From Agarophyton chilense (taxonomy: Eukaryota > Rhodophyta > Florideophyceae > Gracilariales > Gracilariaceae): DNA of 64,000 nt. Made by a program: the position numbers and the translations under genes. The DNA lies in NCBI GenBank assembly GCA_030374765.1, contig JARGXX010000092.1, forward strand, positions 682,001 to 746,000, read 5' to 3'. Within the stretch, counting starts at the first letter, position 1. Each line of letters begins with the position of its first letter. Below are positions 24,256 to 32,634 of this stretch, one piece after another. The notes beneath the pieces are model-generated. The model did no database searches. It saw only the letters and a program-made list of their open reading frames with translations, and had not been told where the DNA came from.

Positions 24256-24579
24256 GGTTGAAGAGAGAGAGAGCGATCGTGGTATGGTCTTCCACGCGTT
24301 GCAATGCGATGGATGGGAGAGAAGCTTCGAAACATTCTGCTTCCAAAAATATACCTCCACCCTTTTCGTGTTCTCAGAAAACCCCCAAACTTTTCAGATA
24401 TTTTAAATATGCGCTCGAACGCACCAGATATTGGGAAAGTATTCTCCTTCGGTGTACATGACTTTCCTTTAGCATATGTACTACGTCACGCTTTGACGTT
24501 ATATGTAGCGACAAACATAGTAAAAGCCCACAATATCTGGTACACTACAATGAAGTAAAGTAACAAAAGCGATGCACTT
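24256..24579. promoter_or_regulatory. intergenic with inverted repeats, likely ORF2 promoter
   Basis: Between two minus-strand genes. The 10-bp arms CCAGATATTG (24424-24433) and CAATATCTGG (24531-24540) enclose a second small palindrome, ACGTCA...TGACGT, at about 24483-24500 that resembles a CRE half-site pair. It could be a promoter or a small foldback insertion. Confidence 0.35.
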
Positions 24580-27500
24580 TTAATCGATTACTATGACTGG
24601 CGTGTTATTCATACTCCAGATATACTCTGTCCCATAATCCGCGAACAGCTCCTCTCCTATTTCTATATCTCGAATTGCTTGCACAGAAAGCAATCTATAG
24701 TCTCTCAACTGAAATGGGGTCCGCCCCGTCCCCGGAGTTCTGATGACCCGAACATTTGCAGTTCGGCGTCTCATTAACCCGTCTTCAACCGCATCCCTGT
24801 CCCTATCCCCTTCCACATACTTGGGGTCGTTAATTGTTCCCCCCAAGCAAAATGGAGCAGGGACAATCCACACCGGAATAAGAGACACCCCACTAATTCT
24901 TCCTGGTAGCTTGTGAAACACTTCCCCTCGGACGCTTATCTCCATCGCGTACTGCCGAAAACGATCAGCAGTCGCTTTCAATAGCCCCCCTCCGTATGCC
25001 TTATGAACTTCCTTCCGCTTTGAAAGATTATGGTACACCAAAGTCCCGTAAAAGTAACAAACAGTCTCACCTTGTATCACCCGGCGTGTTGTGTACACAC
25101 CAACTCCAGCATTCGGGTGCCTTATCGTCGAATTTGCAATCCGACAACCACATACTGTCGCCTCCACTGCCAGAATAGCATTCCAATCCAACAGTGACAT
25201 CTTTCCTTGAAAACTTCTTGGCCACTCATACAGCGCCTGCCGTCGCCCAATCTCCGGTATATTCTTATCCTGCCACATGGAGGAGAGAAAATCCACGATA
25301 TGGGGTGGAAACATCTGATGCTCGGGAAATCCGGTAGGTGTTTTCCAGGACTTCGAACGCTTTATGACGACGTCCGGAAACAAGCATGTCACTCGAGTCA
25401 CAGCGTTCCGAACATCTTGCGTTATATGAATGTCCGTCTCGTTGTTCCGCATGCATGACGCAAATTTCACTGTAGCGGCGTGCTTCGCATGAGCAAAGCA
25501 CTGCGGATCTGGCTCACACCCTAGAAACTGACGGTGCTTTTCCAGTTCCATGCATGCCATGGCCGTTGAAAATGTTCCGGCGAAGAGGTCCACCACTATG
25601 TCTCCCGGCTGAGAAAACCTGCTGATGAGCTCCTTCAGCAAAGCGCGTGACTTCTGTTCCGCCCGCACTTTCTGATACGTAACTGCTCCTTTGGCATTCT
25701 TCCTTCTCCATAGAAGTGTTTCACCATTCGACATGGGAGGCACTTGGTCAATCACGCTATGGTAACCCGGATATCGCGATGGTACATAGCTGAAGTTCTC
25801 ATAGTTCACCATGCCATGTTGTTCGGCGTAGGACAACCCGCTGCGAACTCCATGAATGGCGTACTCTGTTCCGGGAAACAGGGAGCACGAACTACGTCCG
25901 GGATTACGCATCGGATTGCCTTGAGAGCGAATGAAGTGCAGCTGGACCTTGTCCACGACAAACGACCTGCTCTTCTGTCCATTCTCATCCTTTGCACCAA
26001 TTCGACCCAACACTTCTTTCCATTCGTTCACCTGCTCAATCGCGCAGAATATAACGAAATGCCCTCCCGGACGCAGAAGTTTAGAGATGAGCTTCGCCGT
26101 CTTCACCATGTCTTGCCGGTTAAGAACGTCGTACCAGCTGTTTTTCCTGTTCTTCTTCGCACGTATATTATACGGCGGGTCCGTGAGAACCAACTGCACT
26201 TTCCCTATCGGAGAGACCCCATTGCTGCGCAATGTCTCGTCAATCTCCACCAGGTTCTCGAAAGTACAATTGTACATTCGACAGTGCTTATCCATCTCCG
26301 ACTCGCACTTTTGGAGAGACATTATATCATCCAGAGAGGTAAGGTCGTGAGGCGGCAGAATATCCACCGACTCAGATTCGACCGACCTTGGTCCAGCTGT
26401 GGAAGAATGCTGACCAACACCCATGTTCTCTTCCTCATTCCCGGTCCCACCCTCCACTCCCTCTCCACCCTCCACCGCCGGAGCCTCCGAATCTTTCTCA
26501 GGGGGTACAACTTCTATCTCGTCTTCTTCCATAACCATAGTAGGTTCCGCCTTTGTCGCAGCCACCACTTCCACCTCCACACTCCCTCGCAGCTTTAGTG
26601 GCGATATGTATTCCGAGATGGTAGAGATAAGAGAGTTCGAGAAGCAGTCGAATCTCTCCGCAAACACTCTAGGCAAAGTGTATGTAAACGGTTTTAGAAC
26701 GTCCCATCTTTCCGGAGCTGATATAGAGTAAAGCTGCTCATTCACCACCACTTTGTGCAGGTCAGCGAGAAACTCTTTGGCCAACATACGAAGTGGAGTG
26801 TCAACGTACTCCGGCAGGTTCCACGCCCATGGGACGACATCCTCCTCCAATAAAGTACGGTTTCTACCAGGAAGGAGTCGTTGGGCCATGTCCTTGTGAG
26901 AGAACCCATCCCTTCTGTTTCCGATTGCCTGGAACTGCATATCAGAATATCGTAGATGGATAAAGGGCAAAACCATGAATTCCACGCCAGGGAATCCCAA
27001 ATACTGGGCGAAGCTGTCCCACGCGTTATTGACGAGCTGCACACCAAAGCCCACACGCTGAGCTACTGGTTTGTCATAAATCGCCACCTTCGAAAATGGC
27101 GTATCGTAGGTTCTGTCCCGCTTTCTTCGCTTACGGGAGACTCTTCTCTTCTCCATAGAGACCGACTGAATACAAATGAGGAACAGCAACCTCTGGAACA
27201 TTGTCGGGAAGTCGGTCGCGAATGGAGCCCGGCTTTTGCTCGCCTTCTTTCGGGTTGTATCCAGACCTTTGAAGAACTCTGTCAAAGTGACATTCTTCGG
27301 GATGCCCTTGAACTCCACCGCCTCGTACGCGTTCCAAAAGTCCCTCACGCGCCTATCTGGGTCCCCATCCCTTATATCCAGCAACCTCGCCGAGAAATAA
27401 TTCTGACAGTTCGAGCCCCTCATTCCTACAACTCGGAGCTCATCTTCTGTGTAATTGGTGTGGTCGGGACCTAGGAGAGTATAAAAAAACTTCGCGGTCT

Positions 27501-27711
27501 CCGGTAGGATGTGGCGATTGGCAATTGCGAAATCGATGAATGCAGTGTGCCCCACTTTTCGCGGCTCATCTTCCTCCCGCCTCGTTAATGCGTAACGATC
27601 ACGCAAATCCAGACACGCCCTGATAACTTCATCCCCCGTACCAAACAGTTTACCCATTTCGAAGGTGTCTGCCGCAGGCGATGAAGAAGTTCTCGTGGGT
27701 TCTGGAGCCAT
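24580..27711 (-). CDS. DNA amino-methyltransferase / SET domain fusion
   Basis: 1,043 residues, ATG at 27711 (MAPEPTRTSS). Residues 1-400: unrecognised helical domain. About 400-470: acidic linker. Residues 511-514 DPPY (catalytic motif IV of N4/N6 amino-methyltransferases), a target-recognition-like insert, then DLFAGT at 708-713 (SAM-binding motif); this order is that of beta-class bacterial and phage enzymes, which methylate adenine-N6 or cytosine-N4. Residues ~866-1035: SET domain ('GVGVYTTRRVIQGETV', ending 'GEELFADYGTEY', Tyr in DYG at 1025-1027); the usual NHSCxPN motif is altered to a 'GGTINDP' and 'ANVRV' version. SET domains methylate protein lysines. It is divergent from the ParB-like gene across the palindrome array. 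A single protein able to mark both DNA and chromatin protein is the simplest reading. Confidence 0.85.
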   Translation of the reverse strand: MAPEPTRTSSSPAADTFEMGKLFGTGDEVIRACLDLRDRYALTRREEDEPRKVGHTAFIDFAIANRHILPETAKFFYTLLGPDHTNYTEDELRVVGMRGSNCQNYFSARLLDIRDGDPDRRVRDFWNAYEAVEFKGIPKNVTLTEFFKGLDTTRKKASKSRAPFATDFPTMFQRLLFLICIQSVSMEKRRVSRKRRKRDRTYDTPFSKVAIYDKPVAQRVGFGVQLVNNAWDSFAQYLGFPGVEFMVLPFIHLRYSDMQFQAIGNRRDGFSHKDMAQRLLPGRNRTLLEEDVVPWAWNLPEYVDTPLRMLAKEFLADLHKVVVNEQLYSISAPERWDVLKPFTYTLPRVFAERFDCFSNSLISTISEYISPLKLRGSVEVEVVAATKAEPTMVMEEDEIEVVPPEKDSEAPAVEGGEGVEGGTGNEEENMGVGQHSSTAGPRSVESESVDILPPHDLTSLDDIMSLQKCESEMDKHCRMYNCTFENLVEIDETLRSNGVSPIGKVQLVLTDPPYNIRAKKNRKNSWYDVLNRQDMVKTAKLISKLLRPGGHFVIFCAIEQVNEWKEVLGRIGAKDENGQKSRSFVVDKVQLHFIRSQGNPMRNPGRSSCSLFPGTEYAIHGVRSGLSYAEQHGMVNYENFSYVPSRYPGYHSVIDQVPPMSNGETLLWRRKNAKGAVTYQKVRAEQKSRALLKELISRFSQPGDIVVDLFAGTFSTAMACMELEKHRQFLGCEPDPQCFAHAKHAATVKFASCMRNNETDIHITQDVRNAVTRVTCLFPDVVIKRSKSWKTPTGFPEHQMFPPHIVDFLSSMWQDKNIPEIGRRQALYEWPRSFQGKMSLLDWNAILAVEATVCGCRIANSTIRHPNAGVGVYTTRRVIQGETVCYFYGTLVYHNLSKRKEVHKAYGGGLLKATADRFRQYAMEISVRGEVFHKLPGRISGVSLIPVWIVPAPFCLGGTINDPKYVEGDRDRDAVEDGLMRRRTANVRVIRTPGTGRTPFQLRDYRLLSVQAIRDIEIGEELFADYGTEYIWSMNNTPVIVID

Positions 27712-27879
27712 TTATGTACATGTTCAAACAACCTCACGGGCGGTCGTCACGAGAGCCTGAGTGAAAGAGAGCAGCGGGTGCGGGTGGGTGCGGGTGGGTA
27801 CGGAAAGATTGTGAGTACGGTTGAGGAGCGCGCACGGAAGAACGGTTGTTGCGGAACGACTTCGCAGCTATCCTGGTTG

Positions 27880-28630
27880 CATTCTGTCGGCCATCAGAGG
27901 TGCGCTCCGACTTCATCGGGGGTCCCGATGAAGTCCCCGCGCACCTATGTCGGCCGACATAATACATATAATTTTGTAATTATTGGAACGCTCAGGTGTA
28001 CACGGTGCACTCTGTCGGCCAACATCTCAGAAACGCATCATGCGTGATGTTATGGCGTATTTGTCGGCCGACAGGGGTGCCCTGCGACTTCATCGGTCCA
28101 CCGATGAAGTCGCAGCACACTCCTGGCGGCCTACAAATGGCCCGAATGGTGTCCCTACAACATGTTGGTGAATTGTCGGCCGACAGGGGTGTGCTGCGAC
28201 TTCATCGGTGGACCGATGAAGTCGCAGGGCACCCCTTTCGGCCGACAAATACGCCATAACATCACGCATGATGCGTTTCTGAGATGTTGGTCGACGGTCG
28301 GCCGACAGAGGTGCGCTCCGACTTCATCGGGGGTCCCGATGAAGTCCCCGCGCACCTCTGTCGGCCGACAGAGTGCGCCGTGTACACCTGAGCGTTCCAA
28401 AAATTACAAAATTATATGTATTATGTCGGCCGACAGAGGTGCGAGGGGACTTCATCGGGACCCCCGATGAAGTCGGAGCGCACCTCTGTCGGCCGACAGA
28501 GTGCACGGTGTACACCTGAGCGTTCCAAAAATTACAAAATTATATGTATTATGTCGGCCAACAGAGGTGCGCGGGGACTTCATCGGGTCCCCCGATGAAG
28601 TCGGAGCGCACCTCTGTCGGCCGTCAGGAT
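27880..28630. repeat. array of nested palindromes between divergent genes
   Basis: Six hairpin units of about 65-75 bp (near 27895, 28062, 28177, 28297, 28424 and 28553). Each is an inverted repeat with arms built from GACTTCATCGG / CCGATGAAGTC, outer arms GAGGTGCGC / GCGCACCTC, and TGTCGGCCGACA ends. Spacers also recur and alternate in orientation: one ~50-bp spacer (with CGTTCCAAAAATTAC) occurs three times, a second (CGCATCATGCGTGATG type) twice, inverted. Units at 28062 and 28177 are reverse complements of each other around a unique centre at 28136-28176. Open frames here are repeat artefacts. Confidence 0.9.
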
Positions 28631-28719
28631 ATTTCTAATTTTTTAATTTTATTTTCTTGTATCGCCTACCAAGCCAATAGGCGTGTTTGTGATGGAAAGA
28701 GACAAGGAGTTTCTTGAGT

Positions 28720-28771
28720 TTGAAACTAAGCGGACGTAGCTCAGGTTGAAACTAAGCGGACGTAGTTCAGG
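28720..28771 (+). repeat. 26-bp tandem duplication
   Basis: Two adjacent copies of a 26-bp unit (TTGAAACTAAGCGGACGTAG plus six bases) differing at one base, about 150 bp upstream of the ParB-like gene start. Could be a duplicated protein-binding site in its promoter. Confidence 0.75.
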
Positions 28772-28916
28772 CTGATTGCAACGAACTGCTCTCGGGAGTG
28801 TTCCGGATAGTCGCCACCAAAGGAGCTCGATCTAATACGTCTTAGTCTGTATACCATAAAAGGCTCAAAGCGCTCTGCGACCATTTGCAACCTCGACCGA
28901 CTACGATCCGATTCAA

Positions 28917-31451
28917 ATGATGACTCGAGGCAAAGCGAAAGCGAGGGGTACTCCGCGGGGTACTCCACGCGCCACTCCGCGAAAAGCTACATCGGGAAAC
29001 AATCTGGCTGGTGGGGATAGGGTGGCGTTGTTCCTGGCGGATGGGACAGGGAAGAAGAAGGGTACTATGGTTGGCACTGCGGAGTTGAGAGGTGTTGGGG
29101 GCAGTGGAGCGGCCGGGAAGGCGCTTTGCAGAGCGATGCATGGCCATTCGTTGCGCGAGTCTGCGAAGCCGGGAGAGGACTTGGTGGCCATCTGGAGGAC
29201 TGAAATTAAGGAGGGGATCAACTCCAAGTATCCGTACTCCTTCAAGGGAGCAGAGGAGCCGCCGGAGTTGCTGAAGGATATGGTGTCGGCAGGTATATAC
29301 GCATGGGATACCTCGATGATGACACGCGTCTCCTCTGTGCTGACTCCAGGGCCTCCTCGGCCGGAGACTCCCAAAAGCGCGACCCCCTCGAAGGAGTCTG
29401 CTACGCCTTTGAGGGGGAAGAGGGCACAGCCAACAACAGTGCCGCCGGCCATGAAGCAACCCGTCAAGCCGAAAAAGAGGGTGACGATAGTGGATGATTC
29501 TGATGAAGATGTTGTGGAGGTGGGGTTAGCGGTGAATGTACGCGGGGATTCGCACACCGGTTCCGAGTTGGAGTTGTTCGATGACGGCGATGCCGTTCCT
29601 TCGCAGGAAGTGGATAGAACTCTCGTGGAAAAGAAGATCTCTGCTTCAGACTATGACCAGTGCCGCTTGATTGTGGACATAGATGACATACAAATCCCCG
29701 AGAAGACTGTCAGAAGTGTGAATGCGGAACACAAGGCGGCGACGATGGCAAAGTGCAAAACGTTTGGCTGGCTTGCGTCGGCAGGGTCGATTGCTGTTGC
29801 CATCGTCGGGGGAATGGAATTAGATTTCAGTGAAATTGTTCACAATGGGAGGGTAGTGGTGCCTGTCATACTCATTGACGGTCATCACCGCGTCTTGGTT
29901 CTGCGAGATCTGAAGAATGATCCCTCTGAAGGGAGAAAGTGGTTGGAAATTGTGCGGTCTCTTGATGTCGTTCTTTGGAGACGAAAGGACCGGAAGCCTT
30001 TATCGCTGAACGAAGTGCTCGGTCTTGGTAATGTACTCAATGAAATGAGTTCAAATGTGTTGAAGATGAGTTTCGCCGACAAGGTTCATTCGACAGTGTC
30101 CTTCATTTGCAACTTGATTGACGATAAGAGAACCAAGTTGGCTGACCTTACTCCGACACGGATAGATGGGGCGCTGAAGACGAGCGAAGCTATAGGAATC
30201 TACAGCTTGCGCCACTTGAATCGCTATGCGACTCTTGGGTTGAAATTCGTCAGGAGCGAAGGTCTCCTGGAGTTCTTTGAGAACGTATGCAAGGAGGGTC
30301 CAGTGCTAACGCTTGCGCATGTGTCGAGTGACTTGTTGTTAGGACTCGAAGACGAAATATTCCGTTTCGCAATCCGTTGTTTGCAGCTACATGTGAGGGT
30401 GAGGATGGGTTCTACTGGGAATATGGGACGTTTCCAGGAGACGCGAAAGCAGTTCTTCCAATGCGCCATAGGAATGTTCCAACTATGCGAAAGGGCGGGA
30501 AAGGAGAAGGGTCTGACGGCGAGGAAGGTTCTAGACAGCACAATTGTGATGGGAAAGAACGAGGTGTCTTTAAGGGAGTACCTTTGCATGCAAACGGCGA
30601 AGATGGAGCTCAGTGGTCCGAAGCAGTTGTGGCCGGGGTTGGTATCGAAGAGGATGAAAATCGCACAAAGGCGGATTGAAGGTGGTCTGAAAGTGAGTCT
30701 GGCGTCCCCAAGTGCGGAGAAGGATGTGGTAGAGGTGCCACCTTCTGCAAATGTTCCTTCGTCTAGTGCTGGGGAGTCTATACCCCACCAGGAAACCGTG
30801 GTTCGCAGACGCATCACACGAACTAGAAAAGGTACTGAGCGCGGGCTGGATGCTGCGGGTGAGAGGGTGATGGAACCTAGACAGAGAAAGGGGAAGAGAA
30901 AGGCTGTGGTCATTAGTGATGATGAACGCGAGTATGAACAGCCTTTAAAGCGGAAAAGGAAGAGGAGAAAGACGGTGGGCACATCTGCGCCTCAAATACC
31001 GGCTGACGTGGTGGATGTGTTCAAGAAGATGAGCAGGAAAGAGCTGAAGCGCTTCTTGAAGGAACATGTACTCAATGTTTTCTCATCGAGGGGGCAGGGT
31101 GCATTTGTAGGGGACGAAGAGGAGGAAGGTGTGCAAATGCGTGGCTTCGAAGACAATAATCCGGAGGGTGTTCCGAAGGGGCTGAAGAGGGCGGGACCGT
31201 ATGCGGGGGGGTCGGGTATGTCGTGGGTGTACTTGGTGAATGCACTTCCGAGCGAGTGGCCGGCGGGTGAAAATGGAGTGAAGCATCAGCACCTCTGGAT
31301 GCAGATGATTTACCTACGGAACAAGCACAGGGCGGAGTGCTTGAGGGTAGAAGACTTGAAAAGTGTGCACCATGCGGTTTATTGGCGTGCTGCTCATAAC
31401 AGGCACAAGGAACTGGGTTCCACGAACGACGAAGGACCACCCTGTGAATGA
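28917..31451 (+). CDS. ParB/sulfiredoxin-fold domain protein
   Basis: 844 residues from the ATG at 28917. The basic Gly/Thr/Arg N-terminus looks disordered. Residues ~240-340 match the ParB/Srx N-terminal fold: 'VDIDDIQIPE', a mid helix, then 'ILIDGHHRVLVLRDL' with DGHHR at 321-325, the counterpart of the nucleotide-binding box of ParB. The following ~300 residues are helical and unrecognised. The C-terminus has nuclear-signal-like basic clusters ('RKRRKT'). ParB-fold proteins bind nucleotide and often load on palindromic DNA sites; some are nucleases or partners of DNA-modifying systems in phages. The gene starts 290 bp from the palindrome array and overlaps the dioxygenase gene downstream. 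Role here is inferred. Confidence 0.75.
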   Translation: MMTRGKAKARGTPRGTPRATPRKATSGNNLAGGDRVALFLADGTGKKKGTMVGTAELRGVGGSGAAGKALCRAMHGHSLRESAKPGEDLVAIWRTEIKEGINSKYPYSFKGAEEPPELLKDMVSAGIYAWDTSMMTRVSSVLTPGPPRPETPKSATPSKESATPLRGKRAQPTTVPPAMKQPVKPKKRVTIVDDSDEDVVEVGLAVNVRGDSHTGSELELFDDGDAVPSQEVDRTLVEKKISASDYDQCRLIVDIDDIQIPEKTVRSVNAEHKAATMAKCKTFGWLASAGSIAVAIVGGMELDFSEIVHNGRVVVPVILIDGHHRVLVLRDLKNDPSEGRKWLEIVRSLDVVLWRRKDRKPLSLNEVLGLGNVLNEMSSNVLKMSFADKVHSTVSFICNLIDDKRTKLADLTPTRIDGALKTSEAIGIYSLRHLNRYATLGLKFVRSEGLLEFFENVCKEGPVLTLAHVSSDLLLGLEDEIFRFAIRCLQLHVRVRMGSTGNMGRFQETRKQFFQCAIGMFQLCERAGKEKGLTARKVLDSTIVMGKNEVSLREYLCMQTAKMELSGPKQLWPGLVSKRMKIAQRRIEGGLKVSLASPSAEKDVVEVPPSANVPSSSAGESIPHQETVVRRRITRTRKGTERGLDAAGERVMEPRQRKGKRKAVVISDDEREYEQPLKRKRKRRKTVGTSAPQIPADVVDVFKKMSRKELKRFLKEHVLNVFSSRGQGAFVGDEEEEGVQMRGFEDNNPEGVPKGLKRAGPYAGGSGMSWVYLVNALPSEWPAGENGVKHQHLWMQMIYLRNKHRAECLRVEDLKSVHHAVYWRAAHNRHKELGSTNDEGPPCE

Positions 31452-32553
31452 AGAGCAGGCGATATGGATGGAAGCAATGGAGAGGGATGACTTGGCCCGC
31501 GAGTACTTCGCGACTAAGAGAAGTGAGCTGATGGAGAAAGGATTTTGTGTGCTGGAAGAGTTTGCCACGGACGAGGGGATTGCGGATGAGGCGAAGAAGA
31601 GGGGGGTAAACTTCGATGGGGATGTGACTGGGACTTTGCTAGAGTTCTTCCAGACGGATTTCTTGAACCAGCCGGACTTGACGATTGAAGGGAATAGAAA
31701 GAAATGGGACCCTATAATCAACGCTGGTGAGGAGAGAGACGCTGGAGATAGAATGAAGGGAGTTGGGCGGTACATTACGACGAAAGTGGGGATTGTGGAT
31801 TCTGTGGAGGGGGACGAGAACAACGTTTTAATGGTGAGGAAAAGGGCATTGTTGGATGCGAGGTTTGGACAGATTGCGGCCGCTCTTCGGTTGTGCAACA
31901 ACAGGTCTGGGAAGAAGAGGATGTATGCCCCTGAAACAGGGGGGCGAGTGCTGAGTACGGCGGAGGGCTGTCCAAGGCAGGTGTTACATACGGACTTTCG
32001 AGGACTGACCGATGCCGAGAAGAACGTCGGAGAGGTTCCAGGGTTCTTCATGATGGCGTCGGGAGCGAGTTCGTTTATGCTTTGGGTTTGTGAGAGGTCA
32101 CATAACATGTACGTGCCCGACGACAGGAGCTTGAAGCGGCTGTCTCGGACGATGGTAGTGAGGAAGTTCAGGATTCTGCCGTACTCCATTTTTATTGGAA
32201 GAGGAGATGTGTTTCATGCTGGAGCTGGATACGAGGATGCATTGGTTAAGGAAGTTTGCATGAGGTATCACATGTACTTGGTACTGGATGGGTACAAGCT
32301 ACCGGACGCAGTGCATAGGCAACCAGCATTTCGGCCTAAGTTCGAAGAGGATGATTCCAACAAGGGTGATGATGAAGACGTCCAGGTAGATGAGGATGAG
32401 GAGTTGGATGAAGATTATAAAATGGAAGTTGTTGAAAGTGGAGAAGAGGAGTATGAAGAAGAGGATGATGAACCTGGGATGGGTCTCAACTCGGCTAACA
32501 CAGATGGAGACTATGAAGACGGCGGTATGATAATGGATGACAACGGCGACTAG
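31372..32553 (+). CDS. 2-oxoglutarate/Fe(II)-dependent dioxygenase-like protein
   Basis: 393 residues from the ATG at 31372; a later ATG near 31463-31470 would avoid the 80-nt overlap with the ParB-like gene and fits equally. The double-stranded beta-helix motifs are clear: 'VLHTDF' (His206, Asp208), 'GDVFHAGAGY' (His282) and 'RYHMYL' (Arg298), i.e. HxD...H plus the Arg that holds 2-oxoglutarate. The C-terminal ~80 residues are a long acidic tail. Family members hydroxylate proteins, small molecules or DNA bases (TET/JBP). The cluster context with a DNA methyltransferase favours a nucleic-acid or chromatin substrate, but that is inference. Confidence 0.7.
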   Translation: MRFIGVLLITGTRNWVPRTTKDHPVNEEQAIWMEAMERDDLAREYFATKRSELMEKGFCVLEEFATDEGIADEAKKRGVNFDGDVTGTLLEFFQTDFLNQPDLTIEGNRKKWDPIINAGEERDAGDRMKGVGRYITTKVGIVDSVEGDENNVLMVRKRALLDARFGQIAAALRLCNNRSGKKRMYAPETGGRVLSTAEGCPRQVLHTDFRGLTDAEKNVGEVPGFFMMASGASSFMLWVCERSHNMYVPDDRSLKRLSRTMVVRKFRILPYSIFIGRGDVFHAGAGYEDALVKEVCMRYHMYLVLDGYKLPDAVHRQPAFRPKFEEDDSNKGDDEDVQVDEDEELDEDYKMEVVESGEEEYEEEDDEPGMGLNSANTDGDYEDGGMIMDDNGD

Positions 32554-32576
32554 ATAGTATCTGTTACCTATTGAAC

Positions 32577-32582
32577 AATAAA
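32577..32582 (+). terminator. AATAAA polyadenylation signal after dioxygenase
   Basis: AATAAA 24 bp past the dioxygenase stop codon, in the 81-bp gap before the convergent membrane-protein gene. Confidence 0.5.
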
Positions 32583-32634
32583 GAGTACAATTTGAGGTAA
32601 TATGTTGAGTAGTCCCCTTTTCTTGTAATAGTGA

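Noticed and set aside
25744-26598. 284-codon plus-strand ORF opposite the methyltransferase-SET gene
   Set aside because: Antisense of clearly conserved domains; no motif of its own.
27734-28598. Several 60-100-codon ORFs with repeated peptides on both strands
   Set aside because: They are translations of the palindrome array; the same peptide appears on both strands and in several frames.
27880-28630. CRISPR array
   Set aside because: Units are long palindromes in both orientations, spacers are themselves repeated, and the genome is eukaryotic.
30224-30982. 252-codon minus-strand ORF opposite the ParB-like gene
   Set aside because: Shadow frame; the plus strand has the conserved fold and the continuous gene.
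31314-32189. 291-codon minus-strand ORF opposite the dioxygenase
   Set aside because: The plus strand carries the catalytic HxD, His and Arg motifs; the minus product has none.
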